From assembly GCA_015350385.1 (NCBI GenBank), contig WNKI01000002.1, forward strand, positions 960,702-1,024,701: a stretch of DNA of 64,000 nucleotides. Reading direction: 5' to 3'. Below are positions 9,501-18,700 of this stretch, piece after piece; position 1 is the first letter of the stretch, and every line of letters starts with the position of its first letter. Below the pieces are notes generated by a model. It was not told the DNA's origin. It made no database searches and saw only the letters and a program-made list of their open reading frames with translations. This DNA is from Aculops lycopersici (lineage: Eukaryota > Arthropoda > Arachnida > Trombidiformes > Eriophyidae). The position numbers were made by a program, and so were the translations under genes.

Positions 9501-12427
9501 GTAAACTTCAAAGAAGCTTGTACGGACTCAAACAGAGTCCGCGTCAGTGGAATAGAAAATTTTCCGATTTTCTAACTTCACTGAATTTACGTACATCCGA
9601 CTATGACAACTGTATCTTCTTCCGGACAGAACCAAAGAAGTTGTTCATCGCAGTCTACGTCGACGACGGTTTGATATTAGCAGAAGACAAGAAAGAAATC
9701 GAATTGGTCGTTTCCAAGATGAAGCAACACTTTGAGATCCATGAGGTTGAGTGCGCTAACTTTCTAGGCTTCCAAATCAAATTCACAAAGGGAGGCAATA
9801 TCATGATCCACCAGGAAACTTATATTAGCAAGATGCTAGATAAGTTCAACATGTCACGCTCAACTTCAGTCGAGAATCCATGCGCCTTCGCCAACTCAAG
9901 CGATGATACTAGACCACTTTCGACTTCAATCCCTTACCGCGAGGCTATCGGCAGCCTGAGTTGGGCCACCAACATCACCCGAGTAGACATCGCTTACAGT
10001 GTCAACAAGCTCAGTAGGAAAGTCGCTAACCCAACCGAAGAAGATTGGACATCCATCAAGAGGATATTTAGATATCTAACCGACAAACGTGATCTCGCCA
10101 TATCCTACGAGGGGCAATCCAGCGAGCTTATTGGATATAGTGATTCTGACTTTGCCGGTGACGAGAGTAGAAAATCAACCACAGGTTACGTGATATTGTT
10201 TGCGGGAGGGCCCATATTATGGAAAACCCAACGCCAAACAATAGTCACGCTCTCGTCGACCGAGGCCGAGCTCGTTAGTCTTTGCTCCCTCATTAAGGAA
10301 CTAATTTGGGTCCGGTCCTTATGCATTGAGCTAGGAATGATATCAACCCAACCGACACAAGTCTTGTGCGACAACTCGAGTACCATCAAGATTATCAACA
10401 ACCAATCAAGCTCTCAACGCACCAGGCACCTGGGCGTCAAGGCGGCATTCAGCCGTGAACAAATTAAAGACAATCAAATTGTCGTAAAACACGTAAGCAC
10501 AACAGACCAATTAGCCGACTTACTAACCAAACCGATGCTCACCAGCAAGTACATCACCAACAGGAACAAACTTATGACCGTTTTGAGCTTATTAGCGGCG
10601 CTCTGCATCACGACCTCCGGCATGGTTTTCGAGGGTACCAAACCCATCATCTGGGTACCAACCCGCTATTATATCGATGGAGGAGTCGTTTTCTATGACA
10701 TCCTTATCAAATTCAAAGACACCTGCGAAGCCATCCAATCCTCCAACGTTGTAGGAGCGCATCTACAAGCTCATCGTGGGTTTCCGGTCTACCAACCCTA
10801 CCAACAAGGAGCAAGGATCCCAAATCCAAGTCAACATCTGTTCGGTTCAGTTCCTTCACAGCCTAGCCCCTCACACTTGAGGATCACGAGAAACGCAAAT
10901 TTGGTGCCGTCGTCACCAAAATCACAACTAGTACCGAATCCTGCCATTCAATCCAACACAAATCTACAAGACATCATGACCCAGTCACTACACGGTGATT
11001 GCAAGCAACTTTATGCGAGCCAGATTACACAACAAGTAGTCGAGCTTTCTAACAAAAAGCTGGACTGCGATGTGAATCCAAGGCTAAAACGAGGCGCTCT
11101 TAGTACCGGAATCCAACTGGCAACCAAGTTCATCAATTTTGAATCCAGCGTAAGGACAATTGTCATCACCTGTATTACAAACTTGGTAGTCCGATGGATA
11201 CATAAGTTGGATCCCAACTCCGATGAAAATCAATTGAAGAATAGAATCAATTTATTAGCAGCTGAGTCTGCAAAACATGAATTCCAACTCGCCTCCAACC
11301 AGAAACTGCATCAGCATATTATTGACTCCATTTATGCTCTCAAGAAGGATGTGTTAACCTTACAAGTTGATCAACGTTACCTTTCGAGTGTAATGCCTCA
11401 TGTATCATGGGCAGCCACAACCCTACAGTTAGTTATTGCCGAAGCTGCCGGTCATCTTCGAGCGATTATAGACGAAGCAAGTTTTTGCCGAGTATCAACT
11501 GAGGATGTGGCCTCATTATTCAACATAACAGAACTGCACGGGGTCAATAAGAAAAACACGAGAATCGAGGCCATCGAGATGCCCACATCTGATACGTTGC
11601 ACATGGTTTTTTCAGTTAATACCAAGTCTCCCGACGCCGACGTCTACCTTGTCAACGCCTTCAACTATTATGAGAACTTGACCGAGTCCCCATCTTGGAT
11701 GACCTATGAAGGAGGCCGGTTACTTATGTTTAACAAAACAAACAACTGTATCAAGCAAGTAAGTCATCCAGTGGATGACGAGATCAACGACAAGTGCCTC
11801 ATCAAAGATTATGTGGACCCCACCTTGAGCCGCTGGAGACCGACATCCATCGACGACATTTATTCGTTCAATAATACCGTTCAAGTCAAAGAAAGTCTAC
11901 ACCATATGTACGTGTATTGTTTCCCTCATAATATTATCGTGAACAATAACACCTTGCCGTGTCCACCAAATGTATTTCGTCTGCATTACATGCAACCCTT
12001 CGAAATACCAATCACCGGCTTCACACACCATCCAGTCTATCGTATACGCAATATGACCTCCGTGGCGGTCGACTCAATACACATGGGTCATTTCCAAATG
12101 GGCTCCGAGGCCGTCGACCTACATCGTTGGTACGTGAAGATGCGACAACTTTCTCAAGACAACAAAGAGCTCCGTTCAACCTCTAGCCTTGTTGTCTTCG
12201 GAAACAATGGTCATGGTCACATTATGGTCATCTCCATAGTGATACACATCGTTGTAACCCTCATAGTTGTCCTAATCATGCGCAATCGTCAAACTATCAA
12301 TCAAGCACTTGGACTCACCAACACAACACTTCAAGGATCAGACAATCCCACTGCTGTGGAGCTCAGCGACAGATCGATCAATATCAGTTACTCCAGTCGT
12401 GTAACACCCGAAACCAGGGTAGTTTAA
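6527..12427 (+). CDS. Gag-Pol-Env-like polyprotein of copia-type element
   Basis: A single 1966-residue frame. It shows a copia-type Gag region (about 25-235), a CCHC zinc knuckle (C237-C250), an aspartic protease centre D305-S-G-A, an integrase zinc-binding region with its first His at 427, integrase D493/D556/E592 with the D-D-35-E spacing, reverse transcriptase with Y-V-D-D at 1044-1047, and RNase H ending near the conserved ADLLTKP motif (about 1331). From M1350 a hydrophobic signal-peptide-like stretch opens a 617-residue envelope-like region with an R-L-K-R cleavage site (1519-1522) and a transmembrane segment near 1899-1919. Gag-Pol in one frame is normal for copia elements; an envelope-like extension in the same frame is not. 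The frame has no stops or shifts. Function is inferred from motifs only; expression of the last part would need splicing, internal initiation or proteolysis. Confidence 0.95.
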   Translation: MSDTSDREIKDLLQLSPIKTMEKAIDYAPVNMTGFTKLTSSNFSAWKWSLRNLFKDQNLYDCITVNNITDPRKESRALNILGQTLSDEIKNKVIHCTTSYSLYTEIESIFVNTSSFQATQLHMQLSGLKFKPNNIDVGLSEVLGSVAQLKNLGEPMTDRHVEGVILSALPPSFRTFITVWKGKQPSERTLTNLANSIRAEIEDNKFFENKTEKALVGREVPKRDSEAQASKRFRGDCNYCKKPGHMVRDCRKLKKKKELDAKQSGSVPKVEPTKADTSNKNKNAEAGFMAVDSNVTLQASQWLADSGASRHMTPHKQWFHSYLEFDEPINFAMGNDTTIQAYGSGDIETTAGTIHQVYYVPEVSTNLFSISSAARRGITVNYDQDGVSLYSNDKLLIRGELIDTLYVLEFEICAEYQQVFVARSEAHWHAILGHISKSSIKDIAKSGAIKDLKISSNDSQTCADCALNKQHARSHPTRTTPRSSTPGETIHFDTVGPIKITSIGGNKYFVLAKDEASGFRHVAFVSKKEFVPIKVRNILQSIKLDLGKLPTKIFSDNGTEYVNHKLSEFLEDNSILHDRSVRYTPQQNGLIERDIRTIVEAARTMLNASKLKPGLWAEAVNSAVYLLNRVPKSTNPMITPFELWYKRKPSANHLHVFGCPVVTKTPKPYIGHKFAETGKVQYFVGYTERTFTFRIYDPEDDCVRTECNLKFLDTSVIQSQSPAQGNVPELIDSNPIIYASDYSPQIEELEVDDDKSYVSAADMDHIEIQEEPEQVTGESIPTTVDESNQDREDSTNRPNIVQEETGSDSQHAPTTNKLLKRLLIDDKLPEVVGRRLRNREQVNICKVDLSEDPSNYKDAMTRPDRDLWLKAMKEEMDSMSKTQVWRLVDKPAEANLISNRWVFKSKRGPEGIRYRARFVARGFSQIPGVDYSETYSPVVNMLSVRLLLAYASLVHLNIKQFDVKTAFLYGDIEEDLFMTQPEGFEDGSKRVCKLQRSLYGLKQSPRQWNRKFSDFLTSLNLRTSDYDNCIFFRTEPKKLFIAVYVDDGLILAEDKKEIELVVSKMKQHFEIHEVECANFLGFQIKFTKGGNIMIHQETYISKMLDKFNMSRSTSVENPCAFANSSDDTRPLSTSIPYREAIGSLSWATNITRVDIAYSVNKLSRKVANPTEEDWTSIKRIFRYLTDKRDLAISYEGQSSELIGYSDSDFAGDESRKSTTGYVILFAGGPILWKTQRQTIVTLSSTEAELVSLCSLIKELIWVRSLCIELGMISTQPTQVLCDNSSTIKIINNQSSSQRTRHLGVKAAFSREQIKDNQIVVKHVSTTDQLADLLTKPMLTSKYITNRNKLMTVLSLLAALCITTSGMVFEGTKPIIWVPTRYYIDGGVVFYDILIKFKDTCEAIQSSNVVGAHLQAHRGFPVYQPYQQGARIPNPSQHLFGSVPSQPSPSHLRITRNANLVPSSPKSQLVPNPAIQSNTNLQDIMTQSLHGDCKQLYASQITQQVVELSNKKLDCDVNPRLKRGALSTGIQLATKFINFESSVRTIVITCITNLVVRWIHKLDPNSDENQLKNRINLLAAESAKHEFQLASNQKLHQHIIDSIYALKKDVLTLQVDQRYLSSVMPHVSWAATTLQLVIAEAAGHLRAIIDEASFCRVSTEDVASLFNITELHGVNKKNTRIEAIEMPTSDTLHMVFSVNTKSPDADVYLVNAFNYYENLTESPSWMTYEGGRLLMFNKTNNCIKQVSHPVDDEINDKCLIKDYVDPTLSRWRPTSIDDIYSFNNTVQVKESLHHMYVYCFPHNIIVNNNTLPCPPNVFRLHYMQPFEIPITGFTHHPVYRIRNMTSVAVDSIHMGHFQMGSEAVDLHRWYVKMRQLSQDNKELRSTSSLVVFGNNGHGHIMVISIVIHIVVTLIVVLIMRNRQTINQALGLTNTTLQGSDNPTAVELSDRSINISYSSRVTPETRVV
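10574..12427 (+). other. Envelope-like glycoprotein region within the polyprotein
   Basis: The region begins at an in-frame ATG (codon 1350) whose first ~20 residues (MTVLSLLAALCITTSG…) form a signal peptide. Next comes a Pro/Ser-rich surface-type part, a dibasic furin-like site R-L-K-R at 11081-11092 followed by a Gly/Ala-rich moderately hydrophobic stretch (fusion-peptide-like), a long helical region, several N-x-S/T sequons and paired cysteines. It ends with one C-terminal transmembrane helix (about 12219-12281) and a cytoplasmic tail of about 47 residues. This layout matches class I viral fusion proteins, such as the insect errantivirus/baculovirus F type. The family assignment is not proven without structure or profile searches. 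Confidence 0.8.
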
Positions 12428-12444
12428 CCCAAGAAGTTCACACT

Positions 12445-12453
12445 AAGGGAGGG
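12445..12453 (+). other. Polypurine tract
   Basis: AAGGGAGGG lies directly before the TG of the 3' LTR, the usual place for plus-strand priming in LTR elements. Confidence 0.85.
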
Positions 12454-12569
12454 TGTTACTAATTACATTGTCATCTGTAGTTTGAACTTCTCTCTCGAGA
12501 GAGACGAGCTTGTGCTCGTCTCTCTCTTCCAATAAAGTCAGTCCCAATATGTCCCTTGTCCGTTTAACA
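12454..12569 (+). repeat. 3' LTR (116 bp)
   Basis: By eye identical to the 5' LTR, including the 13-bp stem-loop (12497-12526) and AATAAA at 12531-12536. Identity of the two LTRs implies recent integration. Confidence 0.95.
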
Positions 12570-12574
12570 GCTAG
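12570..12574. repeat. Target-site duplication, right copy (GCTAG)
   Basis: Directly follows the 3' LTR and matches 6204-6208. Confidence 0.9.
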
Positions 12575-12730
12575 GTTCATTGATTCATTCACTCGTTCGT
12601 GTACAACAACTTTCAAAAGAAAACTAAAACAATAAGAGAGTTTTTTAATCTGGTTATATTGAGCAATAGTCTTGAATATTGTGTAATCAAGCTAGGCGGA
12701 CGTAGAAGTCGTTTTCACCTGCTGATGCTG

Positions 12731-15700
12731 CTAGGCACCCGAATGGAGCTTGTTGTAATGATCGGCCACCACATAGTATAGCGGCATCGCCATTTGCTTG
12801 TGACTAGCCGTCGGTTGGGGCAGCGTCTTGACAGGTGCTGGTTGTTGCAGGTGATCTTTGAGGATAAATTTGAACTGTACATCTTGCTCTGTGTTATGTA
12901 AACTCGTTGTTGAGCCATCGGGTTTGAGGCTTCTATCTGGCGGCCCTCGAGGCGCTATTCGTTTGTTTAAAAAGCTGGCCTGGTTCTTTGTCGACTCGAA
13001 AATAGTCATCGTCGGTCTTAGCGTCGACGTTGTACCTGTCGCTGTTTTTGCGTCATCCTTACCTGTTGAAGGAAACGTCCTGTTTACAGAAATGTCCTGC
13101 ACCCTCTCTAATCTTGGCGTATCCATGGTGCTGGATGTAGTTGTAGTGGTTGTTGGTCCTCTGGTTGGTGTTGAGGCCAACATCGAGCTTGGCCTATGGA
13201 ATTTGTTTCCCTTATTATAATCATTATATGGCCGCTTGGTGCTCGTGGTTTGCTTGATATCGCTGCCGTAGGCTGCAATGGGCGGAAATCGCCTGCTTAT
13301 AGATGGATCCTCGGTGGTTGAGGTGAATGGTTCAAAGTTGGAATCCAAACCGGAGGGAGTGGAAGTCAGATGGTGTCTCGAATGGCGCGGCGTTTGTTTG
13401 GTGGTTAAATGTGACACTCTCTTGCTTGTAACCAATCCTTGCATCTTCCTCTTGTTCAACAAACTGGAGATAATCTTTCGAGCACCCAGAGCGCCAACCA
13501 CTTCGCCGATGCTAAATTTTGCCGAGTTTTTAGCAAAGGGATTCAATATTGAGTGGCTATTTGCTGAGGCTGCCGCCGTGACTGTCGGCGCCGCATTAAC
13601 TGATGTATAGCTAGCCACGGGCGACGATGCCGAGCCAAAGGGCGAGCCTCGCGACCTAGAGAATAGACTAGACAAACCGGAAGCTGGAGAGCTTACAGGT
13701 TGTTGTTGCTGCTGAGCCATCAGTTGGGGTCCTTGAGCCCCATGGACGATTGTAGAAATGATCGACTCAATCACAGGTAAATCCTTACTTGACAACAAAT
13801 CATCGTCATCATCTTCATCGTCGTCGTCGCTTTCCTCGTCATCGTCGTACTGTTTCTTTTTCTTCCTTTTCCTCTTCCTCTTGTCATTGCTCTTTTCTGA
13901 TTTTGTTTCACTAATCAGATTGCTCTCTTCGGCTGCCATTTGTTGCTGTTGTTTCAATAAACTCGCTGGCGTCGCTAGAGAATAGTAGTGGCCACTTTCC
14001 AGAGGGCTCAAGGCACCTGAATTTAGCTGGTGGTAAGTGGGTTTATGATGGTGCTGCTGGTTGGCTGTTACCGCCGATAGGATTGGCAAGAAGTTGGGCG
14101 GGGCCAGCAGGGTATCGGAGGCGGCCACTTGTTGCTGACCGGCTAGATAGTGGTCGCGCAAAGCTAGCGCGAGTTGGGGCACACTATCTGAACTGATCTC
14201 ATCAAACAGGAAGTCGTTTGAGGACGCAGCAGAGGCGGCACCTGAACCGGAAGTCGGGTTGCCAACCGAAGTTTGTAGGCCAGGATTTGTGGTGGCAAGT
14301 CCGCTGCTCGGAGGACTCATTGTATTACTGATGATACCAGAGGGATGTTGATGGCCCAGGATGCTAGAAATAGACGCGGCACTGGGCGGAAGTCCATGAG
14401 CGCCACCTGTGGATTGTGGTTGCGGGTGGGCGCTTACCGCCGCAGTGACTCCGGAATTTGTGGTCCCATCAAACGTAACTCCAGGTTGACTGCTTCCATT
14501 CAAAGAGTGACTACCACCACCACCACCACTCGTTAATCCATTATTTGTTGCCACCAACTCGGCCAGCTGACTCTTGGTCACCAACTGGCTACCGTGATTC
14601 CCACCGACTTCGCCGAGTTGATTGCCGTTGCTTGTCTCGTAAACTGCCACTGGAACTCTTATATACTTGACCTTCAACCTGGCAGCCGGTGGTCGTCTTG
14701 CAGCTTGCGCGATAAATCTCTCGATGGCGCTAAAATCCTTTTGCTTGAGCAGAGTTTTGTCGCGACCCCAAATTGCGGGGTTCAAAAGGTTGCGCCAAAA
14801 CGAGGGACCGGGTGCGAGTGGTTGGTGGTAGGTTTGCTGATTGTTACCATTGAACTGACTACTGTACTGGCCACTAGTTGACGAGGATCCATCGTTGCTA
14901 GTGTTTGAGTTACCTGCGTTGCCATTGATGCTAGCACCGCTTGTTGACGAGGCCTGTGCACTTAGGGCGGCCGCATTCTGGGCCGCCGAGATCGAGTTGA
15001 TGGCGTTGGCCAAGGCGGCAGCGGGCGAGGTTTCAATATCATTTCCGCCAACCATCTCCTCCACCAGAGAAGCCAACGAGGTTAGCTCAACCAAAGAGGC
15101 GGTCGCTTGCTGTAGTCTAGTTAGGGCCGTTGTCGCTGCACTTGCTGGTTGGTTGCCAATAATCTGGTTTCCATTCGAGCTGAGGTGGTTGTTGGTATTT
15201 CCATTACTATTACTAGCTAGGGGAGTACGAGCACTCGATGGCGAGTGATTGCCTGCACTCGACTCTGGATGCACCGAGTTGACAGTGGAAACGCTATGCG
15301 CTGCGTCCAATGACGTTACTCCCGAGGAGGGTTGGTAGTTGTGTATGGTGTTTTGACTAGCCGCTAGAGTTGTTGGCAAACGGTGATTCGAGGGGTAGAG
15401 TTGAGACGGGGGTGCAACAGGTTGCGTTGGGTGGTGGACTGTGTGAAATGTGCTGCTAGTGGTTGAAACCTCGTTTGGATAGAGGGCACTATGAATCGGC
15501 ATTGCCGCCGGGGGTAAAGTGTATGGATGCACGTGATGCGCCGGGCTCACCGATATTGGACTTGAAGCTTGAGCGAGCGTTTGTACACTTGGTCCTGATA
15601 TCAATCTAATCCGCTGAGGCACTTGATAGACTTGATGAGTGGGCATCGAATTGAATGCTGAGCCACCAGCGCCGAGGAACCTAACAAAAGGTGGCAGCGC

Positions 15701-18700
15701 CATTGGTGGCCGGTTCATCATGTTAAATCTACTGTTTAGTTTGGATAGAGGCGTCTGAAGCGAACCGGAAGCTGTTATGGTGCCACCTGTTAGAGTCGGC
15801 AGCTTGACCAAATAAGCTGGGGCTGAAGTTAGTGGAAATCTATCCGACAGCAACTTCACTGGATTCACCTGTTGAATGGGCGCATGCATCATGCTAGGAG
15901 GCGCGAGCAGTTGAGCGGCGGGCATGGTATAGCTAGCGTCCATTGCAACGGGAAATCTCGTCGAGTGGGCGTGGTGACCGAGCCCGCTGAAGGGGTTCAA
16001 GTTGTGGTGATGGTGGAATCTAGGTCTCGGACCGCTACTCAAGGAGTGCAGACGGATTTTAGGCGGCGCCGGCGACAGCGAGTAGTGCGAAGTCAGCGGG
16101 GCTGCACCTGGCGCTTGGAATATCGGCCTCACATTGTGGCTGGCCGCGGTCAACAGGTGAGCGGAAGCTGGAGATAGTGGAGTCAACCTGATTGATGGAG
16201 GCCTGTGACTTCCGATTAGAGGAAGAGAATTTCCAGCTGAAAAAAGGGAGCTGTCTGCAAGCGGCGGGCCAATGTGAGTGCTCTTTGTGGTCTGACCAAA
16301 GGGGTGGACTCTCGCCGATTCGTGCACGAAACTATCCTGCATTATCTGTTTCTCCAGCCACTCAGGTATCGGGCGGCCACCAATGGTATCGTCAAAGTCT
16401 GTTGAAGGTTGATATATGGAGGAGGAGTTGGGCAATAGGCTATACTCGGTGCCCGCTAGAGTTGACCAAGCACCTGTTGCTAGGAGCTTGGGATTGTGGT
16501 TGCTTGCGCTGGCCAAATTGTTGCCACTTGTTGCCGTTGTTGATTGGCTCGAATCAACAGATGAGCTCGCCACTTGATGCTGCAGCTTAGCCACATTCTG
16601 TTTGAGAGCCTCGATAAAAGCAGACTGTCTAATCTTTTGCTCATCTTGAGGTTGATGGGACTGAAACAAAGTTTGCCTCTGACTCGTGGCCGCCAGAATG
16701 GCGGCGATTAGTTGCTCGCGTTCGCGCTTTTGCTGCTCCTGGTGGCCATTCGTGCTGTTAGACGAAATGTTACCCGTGAGAGAATTGTCATTAAAACCAC
16801 CTTGCGTTAGGAAGCTCGACATTTGATTTGAACTCTCCCCTGATGGACGCGCTTGGTGCCAGTTCGTTTTGCTCGATTTAAAGTTGCCGCTTCCCGATAC
16901 ACTCGGCGGCGCAGGCAAATTCAAGTCTTGGTAGATTTGAGCCTGTACCTCGTCAGGTATACCAACCAATTTGGCTTGCTTTAGTATTTGCTCCATTTGC
17001 GAATGATACTGTTGCTGTTGTTGTTGCTGCTGTTGGTGTTGCGGGCTCTCTTCTTTTTTGGCCAACAAACTCTCAACGAATTTCATCAGATCACTGCTAG
17101 CGATCGAGGAAGAGGTCGAGCCATTCATACTGAATGGCGTCCACTTGGGAGTCTCGCCGACAGGTAATTGGCTAGCGGTAGTTCCCAAAGAGGCTAGCTG
17201 GGAGACATAGGTGCTCATGTCTTCCTCGCTCATTGTTATTTGCGCGCCAACAGGTGAGCTCGCCGCCTCGTTGGCATCGACTCCGCCACTTCCGGTTTGC
17301 GGCAGAACCAGTCTGCCACCTTGCTGCTGCATTGAATGGCCGAAAGGATGGAGCTGATTTGGAAGTTTATAAAACTGACCATTCAATTGATGGACTTGAG
17401 GCTTCTGATAATTGAGGGATGGCAGAAAGTTGGTTCCGTTGGGCAACATGCTCGCCGGTCGCGGTGTATACACCTGCTGTATCAGACTTGGCGCCGTTGC
17501 TATACCTACTAAATTCGAATGAAGTCCGCTAGCCGGTTCTCTAAGAGGTCTCAATGGTGCAATTGGAGAATGCATGTGTGCTTGTTGGCTAGCCAAAAAT
17601 GGTATCTTTGCTATCGGGTTACCAGTGGGTATAGTGGGCATTTGATTAGGACCAAGGACCATCGAGTTTACAAGCTTCCTGTTGCCTGGATTTGCAGTAA
17701 CAGGAGGTTGTTGTTGCTGGTTGTTATTATTGTTGGATGGGTACTGGTGGCTATCGTAAAGGTTTTGACCCAGCAGGTGGTGCAGCATATTGAACGAGGC
17801 CAAATTTTGAGGTAATAAGTGAGAAAACGCCATAGTGGCCGAAGGACTGACAACAGGTTGCTGCTCTGGCAGCTTAACGTTGAGAGCTAAGTGCTTTGTT
17901 GTGGTCGCCAATTGAGCTGGTACTTTCGAACTAATCGTCGGTGATTGCATAACAGTTGTCGTCGTTGCAAGTTTCACAGGTTGCTGTGAAGCTTGCGATG
18001 GTGGCGACAGGTTAGCCTTCATCTGACCTCGTGAAGCTGCCGCTAGAGCTCGCATTTCATTCAACTGCATCTGCAGTTGCGTCCGGTTTACAGAAACAGG
18101 TTGCCTCTGTATAAACTCATTGACTAAAGCCGGCCTCTCGATAATGCTAGCCACAAAGCCCAAATGAGCTGGGCTATTGGTGCTAGTTGGAACGGCATAA
18201 GTTGTCGTGGATGGTTGCATCGTGGTTGTCGTGGTGGTTGTGGTGGTTGTGGTTGGCGGTGGTTGCGTGGTACTTGTACCGATGCTAGCAGAGGTTGCTG
18301 GTGTCGACGACAAGGTTGCAGGTTGAAACAAATTAAACGGATGTAGATTAACTTGCGACTCCCCCCGTTGTTGTGACTGTTGCTTCTGGTGCTGCATCTG
18401 GTTGTTAGCTACCATTTGCTGAGTGTACGCCGTGGGTTTGTTCAAAATGTGATGCAACAACAAGGGATTGTGGTGCAAATTTGGATGCGGATAATTGAAC
18501 CATTGATTCGACTGACTAGTGCCAGTTCCATTCTGTTGAGATGAGCCTCTGGATTGTTGCGATTCGGTTGCACTGTTGATTGGCGCCGAAGTGGTTGTTG
18601 TCGATTGTGGCGGCGTCGGTGTTGGGGGGTTAGTACGCGAGGTGCTACTAGAATGAGTTGGCGTCGCAAAAGTTGATGTGATAATCCCTTGGCTACCATG

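Larger units (their letters stand above)
6209..12569 (+). mobile_element. Intact Ty1/copia-type LTR retrotransposon with envelope-like region
   Basis: This is a 6361-bp element bounded by 116-bp direct LTRs (6209-6324 and 12454-12569), which I find identical by eye, with TG...CA ends and a 5-bp GCTAG target duplication. In order it has a primer-binding site abutting the 5' LTR, a leader with short tandem repeats (about 6446-6511, AATCAAGACACC-type units), one 1966-codon frame and a purine tract AAGGGAGGG (12445-12453) directly before the 3' LTR. The integrase-before-reverse-transcriptase order places it in Ty1/copia (Pseudoviridae). After RNase H the frame continues for about 617 codons with the features of a class I fusion glycoprotein. 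Identical LTRs and an uninterrupted frame indicate a recent insertion. It sits 162 bp past the stop codon of the large gene on the opposite strand. Confidence 0.96.

Noticed and set aside
16192..16590. 132-codon plus-strand frame inside the giant gene
   Set aside because: Antisense shadow of the low-complexity minus-strand coding region.
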